Position numbers and translations under genes: made by a program. This document shows positions 45,338-53,058 of a stretch of DNA of 64,000 bases, in pieces. Position 1 is the first letter of the stretch, and the number at the start of each line of letters is the position of its first letter. Source of the DNA: JALZVT01 sp964634815 (lineage in GTDB: Bacteria; Pseudomonadota; Gammaproteobacteria; Pseudomonadales; Azotimanducaceae); the NCBI GenBank assembly GCA_964634815.1, contig CAZWMD010000011.1:1-64000 (forward strand). The letters run 5' to 3'. Under the pieces are notes generated by a model. The model saw nothing but the letters and a program-made list of their open reading frames with translations, searched no databases and was not told the origin of the DNA.

Positions 45338-45825
45338 GAGTTGCGTCCTGCTGACGTAAGCGGGGTGAGTGCCGGCGAGGTTGCCCAAGAGGGCGGGTCG
45401 CCGATCTGTGCCCCAAAAAAACCTGTAGAAACTCTTTGAATAACAGGGAAAAGTGGACCGAATTTTACACTCGTTCAAACCGCACTAATGCGTACGACTG
45501 CCCGCCACAGTAATCTAGGGTCAATCAAGTACGTGTGAAGTCGACCCTTTGCGTTTTTAGTCGACCTTTGCGTGTAAAGGCGACCTTACTGCTGCGCCAA
45601 GTCGGCCCTTTGCTGGCCTCTTTTTTAACTGTTATCTGCTAATTACTATCTGCTAATTACTAACTGCTAGTCGCAGAGTCTGGCCGCCAGTGGGAGCCAG
45701 ACAGTGCTACTAAAAGTAACAACAGGCACTACGGTAACACAGATTAGATTGGTCAGACCAGAAGTTTAGAGGATTTGTGAAGCGGGCCACATCTAGCCCG
45801 CTCTATTCCGGTGCTGAGGGGCGGA
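45338..45825. other. 488-base intergenic region with short repeats
   Basis: No convincing gene. It should hold the promoter of the RND operon, and it contains two repeat groups: three copies of a motif like agtcgaccctttgcg near 45538-45615, and a 14-base tandem repeat at 45633-45670. A 7-bp hairpin (AGCGGGC/GCCCGCT, 45781-45802) near the GST 3' end may end its transcript. No RNA gene was recognised. Confidence 0.6.
45633..45670. repeat. 14-bp tandem repeat
   Basis: Two perfect copies of tatctgctaattac (45633-45646 and 45647-45660) followed by a partial, changed third copy. It lies in the spacer upstream of the RND operon. Confidence 0.75.
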
Positions 45826-46449
45826 TCAGGCGGTGGCGCTGGGCCGGGCCTTCATTTGCTCAAACCAGGCCACAATATTTTTATTGTCTTGGTTCAGGGG
45901 TTGTCCGACAGTTTCTCCGAAGGCGATGAAGCAGTAGAGCAGTACGTCTGCCAGACCGATGTTGTCACCACCAACAAACTGCTGACCTTCCATCAAACCG
46001 TCGAGCCAGGTGATTTTTTCCTGCGCAAGCCCCTTCAAGCCATCTGCAGCTTCCGGTAGCAACGTCATACGAGACTCAAAAAGTGGCCGACCCTCGGAAT
46101 AGCGGAAGCCATTCGCCAGAGGCTCGCAGACGTAAAGATCCACGCGGCGCGTCCACATGCGGCTGGCCGCCCGTTGTTCCGCTGAGTCGCCCAAGAGCGA
46201 TGGTCCCGGAAACTTCTCGTCGATGTACTCGCAGATTGCGGTGATTTCTGCAATGTTCTCCCCAGTGTCCGTTTCAATGCAGGGCAATTGGCCACCCGGG
46301 TTTTTGCTGACGTAATCGGCTTCGCGATTCGCTCCAGCCATAATGTCTACGTCGACGACCTCACACTCCTTTAGTAAGTCGACGCCGCGCTCGGCGGCAA
46401 ACATCCGGACGACGTGGGGGTTGGGGCCAATGGAGTTATAGAATTTCAT
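45826..46449 (-). CDS. Glutathione S-transferase
   Basis: Cytosolic GST of 207 residues: thioredoxin-like N-domain with FYNSIGPNPHVVRMFAAERG, cis-proline site GGQLPCIETD, Glu-Ser-type binding segment AEITAICEYIDEKFP, and an all-helical C-domain with FVGGDNIGLADVLLYC. The catalytic residue is probably Ser5 or a neighbour. The substrate is unknown. It lies next to a glyoxalase I gene on the same strand, which hints at electrophile detoxification. The ATG follows GGGAGGAACTCC-type purine-rich sequence. Confidence 0.92.
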   Translation of the reverse strand: MKFYNSIGPNPHVVRMFAAERGVDLLKECEVVDVDIMAGANREADYVSKNPGGQLPCIETDTGENIAEITAICEYIDEKFPGPSLLGDSAEQRAASRMWTRRVDLYVCEPLANGFRYSEGRPLFESRMTLLPEAADGLKGLAQEKITWLDGLMEGQQFVGGDNIGLADVLLYCFIAFGETVGQPLNQDNKNIVAWFEQMKARPSATA

Positions 46450-46533
46450 GGAGTTCCTCCCTTAGGAAATCATGTTGGTTTTTGTTGGTGTTCTTGGTTG
46501 TGTCCCTGAGCATGGAGCTTATCACTGTGGGAG

Positions 46534-46953
46534 CTACCACTCCCCAATATTGGGCATGGACTGCCAGGGATCTGCAGGTGCCAGAGCCTTGCCCGATTGC
46601 AACAGTTCTATCGAAACGCCATCGGGTGACCGAACGAAGGCCATGTGTCCGTCACGAGGAGGTCGATTGATGGTGACGCCGGCATCCATCAGTCGTTGGC
46701 AGCGCTCGTAGATGTTGTCCACCGCATAAGCCAGGTGTCCGAAATTGCGTCCGCCTTCGAGGGGCTCAGGGTCCCAATTGTGGGTGAGTTCAACCTGAGC
46801 CTCAGAATCTCCCGGTGCAGCGAGAAACACCAGTGAGAAACGTCCAGCTTCAACGTCGATGCGACGAATCTCTTCCAGGCCCAGGGCATCACAATAGAAG
46901 GCTTTGGAGGCCTCAATGTCGGTGACTCGAACCATGGTATGCAGGTATTTCAT
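46534..46953 (-). CDS. gloA: Lactoylglutathione lyase (glyoxalase I)
   Basis: Isomerises the hemithioacetal of methylglyoxal and glutathione to S-lactoylglutathione, the substrate of GloB. VOC fold of 139 residues. The four metal ligands of the nickel-type enzyme are visible: His5 in YLHTMVRV, Glu in QVELTHNW, His in FGHLAYAVD, Glu in SIELLQSG. A short Pro-rich tail ends the protein. It is first of a minus-strand pair with the GST gene, with an 84-base spacer between them. It is divergent from the bkd operon across about 200 bases. Confidence 0.9.
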   Translation of the reverse strand: MKYLHTMVRVTDIEASKAFYCDALGLEEIRRIDVEAGRFSLVFLAAPGDSEAQVELTHNWDPEPLEGGRNFGHLAYAVDNIYERCQRLMDAGVTINRPPRDGHMAFVRSPDGVSIELLQSGKALAPADPWQSMPNIGEW

Positions 46954-47159
46954 TGGGCCGTTACTCCTATAAAAGTGGTAATTGTTGGGTAGCCAGGCAC
47001 TTAGATTGAGGCGTCGCGCACGAAAAAGCCACGGGGTAGGGATTGGGTAGTTCTTTCTGCCATTTGGTGTCCCGAATTGAGAGATATTTGGTGCCCGTTT
47101 GAGGCCCTAGTTAGGCACACTTGTACTGTTGATTTAGATTAAACCCTGAGGTGAGTAGC

Positions 47160-48506
47160 GTGACGGAACCCACTGAGCCCGGTACCAAGGCGGGTACAGA
47201 ACCTGGTGCAGGGCAAGAACGTCCCGATGGCAGTGCCGTGGAGCGTTGGGGCAAGAGTGCGACGGGTGAGCGACTGAAGGGGGCAAATGCCTTGAGTCTG
47301 CACGTCCCGGAACCACTGGTTCGTCCTGGTGACGAACCCAACTTTTCCTACGTCAAGGTCCCACCTGCCGGCACTGTGGCGCGACCACCTATTGACGTGA
47401 TGGCCGTGGATATCAAACCGCACGCTACAGGCTTGTTGCGTGTTCTGGATGACGACAACAACGCGGTTGGGGAGTGGGCGGAAGACACCCCTCTTTCGCT
47501 TTGTGTACAAGGTTTAAGGGCCATGCTTAAAGTGCGCGCTTATGACGAGCGCATGTTGATTTGCCAGCGTCAGGGAAAAACCTCATTTTATATTCAGTGC
47601 ACCGGGGAAGAGGCGGTTGCTTGTGGTCAGAGGCTTGCACTCGAACCGGGAGACATGTGTTTTCCAACTTATCGACAACAAGGTTTGTTGATCGCTCAGG
47701 ATTACCCTCTGCTGGATATGATCTGTCAGATCTTTTCTAACAGTCGCGATAAGCTCCGCGGTCGTCAGTTACCCGTGATGTACTCGGCGAAGGACTATGG
47801 CTTTTTCTCTATCTCCGGCAACCTGGGTACCCAGTTTGTGCAGGCCGTGGGCTGGGCTATGGCGTCTGCTATCGATGGTAATAATCGCATTGCTTCGGGT
47901 TGGATTGGCGAAGGTTCAACTGCTGAGTCTGATTTTCACAGCGCCTTGGTGTTTGCGTCAGTTTATCGACCGCCGGTTATTCTCAACGTGGTGAATAACC
48001 AGTGGGCGATTTCCAGTTTTCAGGGTGTTGCCGGGGGAATCTCTGCGACCTTCGCCGAACGCGCGCATGGCTATGGTATTGCTTCTCTGCGTGTTGATGG
48101 CAACGATTTTCTGGCGGTCCATGCAGCCTCAAAGTGGGCGGAGCGACGAGCTCGAGCTAACCTTGGCCCCACGCTGATCGAATGGGTGACCTATCGAGCT
48201 GCAGGCCATTCAACCTCGGATGACCCCGGTAAATACCGACCCAGATCAGAAGCGCAGGCATGGCCATTGGGTGACCCCATTGAGCGTTTGAAAACCTATC
48301 TGATCAAGCAGGGCCGTTGGAGTGAACAGCAGCATGAGCAGACCTGGTTGGCCATGCAGGCCGAGGTGAAAGAGGCCGTACGCGAGGCTGAAAGTTACGG
48401 CACGTTGAATGATGGCCCCAAGCCCAGTGCCCGGGAGATGTTTGAAGGGGTGTACGCAGAGATGCCAGACCATCTAATGCGCCAGCGTCAGAAATTAGGA
48501 GTGTAG
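47160..48506 (+). CDS. bkdA1: Branched-chain 2-oxoacid dehydrogenase E1 alpha
   Basis: Decarboxylates branched-chain 2-oxoacids with thiamine diphosphate, as alpha2beta2 with the next gene product. The ThDP motif is GEGSTAESDFHSAL through VVNNQWAIS; YMQ/YIQCTGEEAVACGQ and TYRQQGLL are family-typical; homology to Pseudomonas BkdA1 begins at LSLHVPEPLVRPG. GTG 47160 has GAGGTG seven bases upstream but gives a ~45-residue Thr/Pro/Glu-rich extension; TTG 47292, with GAAGGGGG eight bases upstream, would match the usual N-terminus. The start is thus open. First gene of the operon. Confidence 0.92.
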   Translation: MTEPTEPGTKAGTEPGAGQERPDGSAVERWGKSATGERLKGANALSLHVPEPLVRPGDEPNFSYVKVPPAGTVARPPIDVMAVDIKPHATGLLRVLDDDNNAVGEWAEDTPLSLCVQGLRAMLKVRAYDERMLICQRQGKTSFYIQCTGEEAVACGQRLALEPGDMCFPTYRQQGLLIAQDYPLLDMICQIFSNSRDKLRGRQLPVMYSAKDYGFFSISGNLGTQFVQAVGWAMASAIDGNNRIASGWIGEGSTAESDFHSALVFASVYRPPVILNVVNNQWAISSFQGVAGGISATFAERAHGYGIASLRVDGNDFLAVHAASKWAERRARANLGPTLIEWVTYRAAGHSTSDDPGKYRPRSEAQAWPLGDPIERLKTYLIKQGRWSEQQHEQTWLAMQAEVKEAVREAESYGTLNDGPKPSAREMFEGVYAEMPDHLMRQRQKLGV

Positions 48507-48508
48507 CG

Positions 48509-49573
48509 ATGAGTGATCAAGTTCAATCGCATCGCCTGACAATGATTGAAGCGATCCGTGACGGGATCGATTCCGCCATGGCAAAAGATGACCGTGTGGT
48601 TGTGTTTGGCGAAGACGTGGGTTACTTCGGCGGTGTGTTTCGTTGTACCGACGGGTTGCAGGAAAAGTACGGTGCAGCCCGGGTATTTGATACTCCGATT
48701 AACGAAAGCGGCATCATAGGTGTTGCTGTGGGTATGGCCGCCTATGGATTACGACCCATCGCCGAAATTCAGTTCGCTGACTATGTTTATCCCGGCTATG
48801 ACCAGATTGTGTCCGAAGCTGCCCGGCTCAGGCATCGATCTGCGGGCGACTTTTCAGCGCCTATGGTGATACGAATGCCATGCGGTGGCGGTATTTTTGG
48901 TGGGCAAACTCATAGCCAATCGCCTGAGGCGCTGTTCACACATGTTGCTGGGCTGAAAACAGTGATGCCATCGAACCCTTATGACGCCAAGGGCTTGCTT
49001 ATTGCAGCCATCGAAGACCCGGACCCCGTTGTCTTTTTTGAACCCAAACGACTCTACAACGGGCCTTTTGACGGATATCACGATCGAGCACTGACATCCT
49101 GGAAAGAACACCCACTAGGTGCGGTACCAGATGAATACTATCGATTGAATCTAGGGGAAGCGTCGCTGTTGCGGGAAGGTGATGATGTGACGATTCTTGC
49201 TTATGGCACGCTGGTGCATGTTGCTCTGGCGGCGGTTGAAGCCATGAAGCTGAACGCTGATGTGATTGATCTGAGGTCGTTGGTGCCTCTTGATCTTGCG
49301 ACCATCGAGCGTTCTGTACAGAAAACAGGACGTTGTGTCATTGCCCACGAAGCCACCTTTACCAATGGTTATGGCGCTGAATTGTCTGCCCTGGTTCAGG
49401 AAACCTGTTTCTTTCATCTGGAAGCGCCAATCGAGCGCGTCACCGGTTGGGACACACCTTACCCCCACGCCCAGGAATGGGATTATTTTCCGGGCCCGGA
49501 CCGATTGCAGAAAGCACTGCGACGCGTACTTGATGCTGATGCTTCTGATATTCAAACCGGAACCGGCTCATGA
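48509..49573 (+). CDS. bkdA2: Branched-chain 2-oxoacid dehydrogenase E1 beta
   Basis: Beta subunit of the E1 decarboxylase, 354 residues. Shows MIEAIRDGIDSAMAKDDRVV, FGEDVGYFGGVFR, NESGIIGVAVGMAAYG, EIQFADYVYPGYDQIVSE and HEATFTNGYGAE, all standard for the family; the E1-beta glutamate that activates ThDP is in the GEDVG loop. It starts two bases after the alpha subunit stop and overlaps the E2 start by four bases, so the complex is made as one polycistronic unit. Confidence 0.95.
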   Translation: MSDQVQSHRLTMIEAIRDGIDSAMAKDDRVVVFGEDVGYFGGVFRCTDGLQEKYGAARVFDTPINESGIIGVAVGMAAYGLRPIAEIQFADYVYPGYDQIVSEAARLRHRSAGDFSAPMVIRMPCGGGIFGGQTHSQSPEALFTHVAGLKTVMPSNPYDAKGLLIAAIEDPDPVVFFEPKRLYNGPFDGYHDRALTSWKEHPLGAVPDEYYRLNLGEASLLREGDDVTILAYGTLVHVALAAVEAMKLNADVIDLRSLVPLDLATIERSVQKTGRCVIAHEATFTNGYGAELSALVQETCFFHLEAPIERVTGWDTPYPHAQEWDYFPGPDRLQKALRRVLDADASDIQTGTGS

Positions 49574-50841
49574 GTGAACATATTATAAAGCTGCCAGATG
49601 TTGGCGAAGGAATCACCGAAGCCGAGGTCGTTGAGTGGCATGTCAATGTCGGCGATGTGGTGGCAGAAGATGATTTGCTCGGCGCGGTGATGACCGATAA
49701 GGCGGCCGTTGATATTCCATCGCCAGTGGCCGGGGTAGTGAGTGCTCTGGGGGGAGAAGTTGGAGACATTCTGGCCGTTGGCGCAGATTACGTTAGCATC
49801 GAGCTGGATGCGGGCGGGGCTGCAGCTATCTCAGAACCAGAACCTGAACCAGAACCTGAACCAGAACCACAGCCGGACCCCGAACAGCACCTCAACCAAG
49901 CCGCAGCAATCCCGCCGCCTGTGGAAGGAACAGCTGAAGTTTTGAAGTCAGACACACCACGCGTAACAGCCTCTCCCGCTGTTCGACGGCGTGCTTACGA
50001 GCACGGTGTGGCGTTGCACTTTGTTCGCGGTTCGGGCCCGGCGGGACGAGTGACCCATAGCGACCTCGATAGTTTTCTGGCTGGCAAGTTGGACTCCGGG
50101 GCAAGCGTGGCAGCGCCACAAGGCTCAACGTTGCCGCAGGACATGGTTGAAGAAATCAAGGTTGTTGGTATGCGGCGGCAGATTGCGCAAAAAATGCAGG
50201 AAGCCAAGCGACGCATACCTCACTTTAGCTATGTCGAAGAAACGGATGTGACGACGCTTGAAGAGTTGCGCGCCCAATTGAATAACAACAGGAAACCAGA
50301 TCAACCTAAGCTTACCCTGCTTCCGTTTGTTGTCCTTGCTCTTGTCCGGGCGCTAGAAGAGTTCCCGCAAATGAACGCGCGTTTCGATGATGATGCGCAA
50401 ATAATCAGGCGCCATAGTCGAGTTCACCTGGGCATTGCTGCACAAACCGATCGCGGACTCATGGTGCCGGTGATTCACAACGTGCAAACAATGGATGTAT
50501 GGGCGTTGGCTGGCAAAATTTCTGAGCTGGCCGAGGCTGCCCGCGCTGGCAAGATCCGGCGGGACGACCTTACTGGAGCAACCATTACACTCACGAGTCT
50601 TGGTGCGCTCGGTGGAATAGTGACCACGCCGGTGATCAACTACCCAGAAGTGGCGATAGTAGGTGTGAATCGAATAGTAACTCGGCCGGTTTTTGTTGAG
50701 GAACGGGTTGTGCCCCGCAAGTTAATGAATCTGAGTTCATCCTTTGATCATCGTGTAGTAGATGGTTTTGAGGCTGCTGAATTTATTCAACGCATTCGCA
50801 GCTACATCGAATTTCCCAGCACAATTTTCATTCCCGGTTAA
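49570..50841 (+). CDS. bkdB: Branched-chain 2-oxoacid dehydrogenase E2 (dihydrolipoamide acyltransferase)
   Basis: Core of the complex: transfers the branched acyl group from lipoamide to CoA. One lipoyl domain (residues 1-78) with the modified lysine in VMTDKAAVDIPSP, a Pro/Glu linker made of a 12-base DNA repeat, a peripheral subunit-binding domain (PAVRRRAYEHGVAL to GPAGRVTHSDL), and the catalytic domain ending in SSSFDHRVVDGFEAAEFI, with the active-site His and Asp. 423 residues. ATGA overlap with E1 beta. It needs LipA, encoded at 18.1 kb, for lipoylation. Confidence 0.95.
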   Translation: MSEHIIKLPDVGEGITEAEVVEWHVNVGDVVAEDDLLGAVMTDKAAVDIPSPVAGVVSALGGEVGDILAVGADYVSIELDAGGAAAISEPEPEPEPEPEPQPDPEQHLNQAAAIPPPVEGTAEVLKSDTPRVTASPAVRRRAYEHGVALHFVRGSGPAGRVTHSDLDSFLAGKLDSGASVAAPQGSTLPQDMVEEIKVVGMRRQIAQKMQEAKRRIPHFSYVEETDVTTLEELRAQLNNNRKPDQPKLTLLPFVVLALVRALEEFPQMNARFDDDAQIIRRHSRVHLGIAAQTDRGLMVPVIHNVQTMDVWALAGKISELAEAARAGKIRRDDLTGATITLTSLGALGGIVTTPVINYPEVAIVGVNRIVTRPVFVEERVVPRKLMNLSSSFDHRVVDGFEAAEFIQRIRSYIEFPSTIFIPG

Positions 50842-50886
50842 CACGCTCACTCATAGGAGCGCGCAGATCAGAAAGGAGAGTCAGCG

Positions 50887-52344
50887 GTGACGGACACCTC
50901 ACGCACTAGTAGTCAAACGCCTTCCATTCCCGACAGGGTGCAGGTTCTTGTTTTGGGTGCGGGCCCTGGAGGCTATAGCTGCGCGCTGCGACTAGCTGAG
51001 CTCGGACTTGATGTCATGCTGGTTGAGCCAGGCCGGGCAGGTGGAACCTGTCTGCATGCCGGTTGTATACCTTCCAAAGCGCTCATCCATGCAGCGGATG
51101 TGTTTCGCTCGAATGTTCGCAGTTCCTCTCATCCTGAAGCGAATGACCCCCAATCGACACTGGTAAAAATGGGTATTGCCTGCAAAGAGGTAACACTTGA
51201 CTGGCATCAGACTCAGAGCTGGAAGGCTGAGGTCGTTGATAGTTTGGCGCAGGGTGTAGACGGATTGTTAACTACCGCGGGAGTTAAATCGATCCGCGGC
51301 CGTGGACAGATGCTCGACGGCAAACGAGTGTTGATCGTTCCCGATAACGGAGCTGACCCAGTGGAAGTTCAAGCGCAACAGGTGGTGTTGGCGGTTGGTT
51401 CCCGGGAGGTCAGTTTACCTTCTCTGCCCGCCAGCGACTCTGTTCTCTATGCCGCAGATGCACTGGCTATTGCAGACTTGCCAGAGCATCTGGCGGTGGT
51501 AGGTGGAGGTTATATCGGCCTTGAGCTTGGCCAGGCGTTTGCTCGATTTGGTGTCAAGGTGTCAATTATCGAGGCCCAGGACAGGCTGCTGCCGGCCTAT
51601 CCAAAGTCGTTGGTGGCTCCTCTGCTTAAGGCGCTTGCTCAGGATGATATACAAACCCATACAGCGTCATTGGCGCAGTCCTTTGGCGATGGTTATTTGC
51701 GGATAGTCGACCAGGACAAACAGGAGCAGGAGCAATTGATTCGCGCAGATAAAGTGCTGGTAGCTGTGGGCCGGCAGGCGAATCTTGAAGGATGGGGTCG
51801 TGAGCATCTGGCGCTTGATCTGGCCGATGGGTTTATCGCTGTTGATCGCCGTGGCGAAACCTCGATGTCAGGAGTGTTTGCAGTTGGCGATGTCACAGGT
51901 GAACCCATGCTTGCGCATCGAGCGATTGCACAGGGCAGGGTAGTGGCTGAAGTGATTGCCGGGCGGCGCAGAGAATTTGCCCCCGTTGCAATTCCCGCGG
52001 TGTGCTTCACCGCACCAGAGATTCTTAGTGTTGGGTTAACTGCAGATGAAGCAAAGGCCGCGGGACGAGGAGTGCTGGTTAAGCGTTTTCCGCTGGCTGC
52101 CAATGGTCGATCACTGACACTGGGAAACCCAACCGGGTTTGTAGAGGTGATTGCCGATAGTTCAGATCACGTTTTGCTGGGTGTTCAGGCCGTCGGTGAG
52201 CATGTTGCTGAGCTGGTGCACAGTTTCACGCTGGCTTTGGAAATGGGCGCGCAATTGGAAGACGTGGCAGATACGGTTCATGCGCACCCTACCATTGGAG
52301 AAAGTTTTGCCGAGGTGAGCCAGGCAGCTCTTGGCTTCAAGTGA
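50887..52344 (+). CDS. lpdV: Dihydrolipoyl dehydrogenase (E3)
   Basis: Flavoprotein reoxidising dihydrolipoamide with NAD+. 485 residues: FAD-binding LGAGPGGYSCALRLAELG, redox disulfide in GGTCLHAGCIPSKAL (residues ~53-67), NAD-binding VVGGGYIGLELGQAFARFG, second FAD contact GVFAVGDVTGEPMLAHRA, and the catalytic His-Glu pair in HAHPTIGESFAE. The GTG start at 50887 has AGGAG upstream at good spacing. Last gene of the bkd operon, 45 bases after E2; a dedicated E3 in a bkd operon is the Pseudomonas arrangement. Confidence 0.95.
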   Translation: MTDTSRTSSQTPSIPDRVQVLVLGAGPGGYSCALRLAELGLDVMLVEPGRAGGTCLHAGCIPSKALIHAADVFRSNVRSSSHPEANDPQSTLVKMGIACKEVTLDWHQTQSWKAEVVDSLAQGVDGLLTTAGVKSIRGRGQMLDGKRVLIVPDNGADPVEVQAQQVVLAVGSREVSLPSLPASDSVLYAADALAIADLPEHLAVVGGGYIGLELGQAFARFGVKVSIIEAQDRLLPAYPKSLVAPLLKALAQDDIQTHTASLAQSFGDGYLRIVDQDKQEQEQLIRADKVLVAVGRQANLEGWGREHLALDLADGFIAVDRRGETSMSGVFAVGDVTGEPMLAHRAIAQGRVVAEVIAGRRREFAPVAIPAVCFTAPEILSVGLTADEAKAAGRGVLVKRFPLAANGRSLTLGNPTGFVEVIADSSDHVLLGVQAVGEHVAELVHSFTLALEMGAQLEDVADTVHAHPTIGESFAEVSQAALGFK

Positions 52345-52378
52345 TTAGGGCTAGAAAAAAGCTAGAAAAAAGCTAGGC

Positions 52379-52412
52379 AAAAAAATGCCCCGGTATCAGC
52401 GATAACGGGGCA
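52379..52412 (-). terminator. Intrinsic terminator for leftward transcription
   Basis: Hairpin with a 12-bp stem (one mismatch) and a three-base loop, 52386-52412, followed on the minus strand by seven T residues (the A-run at 52379-52385). It stands just after the 35-codon frame at 52432-52539, implying a real leftward transcript here. It carries no T-run for the bkd operon direction. Confidence 0.75.
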
Positions 52413-52431
52413 AGACCAGGATATCAGCAGA

Positions 52432-52539
52432 TCAGGGGATAATGATGCTCAGCATCATGCTGCACAGCAGCGTTGAGAAAGCCGCAAGCAGTAGACCTGT
52501 TTCAGCAATGCTGAGTTGGTCACTTTTGCTTATAGGCAT
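52432..52539 (-). CDS. Predicted 35-residue membrane protein
   Basis: ATG 52539 to TGA 52432. A short polar head (MPISKSDQLSIAETG) is followed by about 20 hydrophobic residues (LLLAAFSTLLCSMMLSIII), ending in Pro: a single membrane helix without a cleavable signal. A clear leftward terminator lies 20 bases beyond the stop, and another minus-strand gene lies 143 bases upstream. No strong ribosome site is visible, and an overlapping 22-codon frame (52520-52588) exists, so it could instead be a small RNA. I recognise no relative. Confidence 0.42.
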   Translation of the reverse strand: MPISKSDQLSIAETGLLLAAFSTLLCSMMLSIIIP

Positions 52540-52681
52540 TCGGGTTCGGAAACTGGTTGCTGCGAGAGTTGAAGACTGCACTCGACATTACTCTTGATCT
52601 GTTAATTGAGGTTCAAAAGGTACGCCTTAACAATGGAAACTTGGCTAATCAAGAATGGAAGTAATCTGGAGTGATTTGGTG

Positions 52682-52909
52682 TTATTTCGACGGTTCCTCT
52701 GGCTCTAGCTGAGTGAGTTCGGCAAAATAATTGTCAATAATTGCGTGATATGCCCGCATTACCGAGCTGGGCAGCGGCCTTGGCTCGGCCTGCCTGTTTT
52801 TGAGCTCTTGCTGTAGGCGCTCGATCCGCTCTCTCAGTCGTTGAGCTTCACTGGTGTGGGCGCCCTCTAGTTCTGGGGACGATGGATCAGACATACCCAA
52901 AAAGTACAT
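52682..52909 (-). CDS. Small coiled-coil protein, function unknown
   Basis: A 75-residue, acidic protein without signal peptide. The central stretch SEAQRLRERIERLQQELKNR has a heptad pattern that predicts a coiled coil; the rest is SSVMRAYHAIIDNYFAELTQ and a Pro/Glu tail. SlyX-like in size, but I see no clear SlyX signature. ATG 52909 has GGGG close upstream; a second ATG at 52894 is possible. It is divergent from the carotenoid oxygenase gene and upstream of the predicted small membrane protein. Confidence 0.55.
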   Translation of the reverse strand: MYFLGMSDPSSPELEGAHTSEAQRLRERIERLQQELKNRQAEPRPLPSSVMRAYHAIIDNYFAELTQLEPEEPSK

Positions 52910-53058
52910 TTTTCCCCGGAGTCTTGCCGCGAACTCTGTCGCGCTTCGCTGTACCGTCGCCGATCAGGTTTTCCCAGTGAGTTTCTAGCGTATATTAGCT
53001 TCGACTGTAGATAGCCAATAGCGTTAACCAGAACAAATCACAACGAGGCCAGTTACCG

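Noticed and set aside
52520..52588. 22-codon minus-strand frame overlapping the small membrane protein start
   Set aside because: Polar and featureless; kept only as a possible leader, not strong enough to list as a gene.
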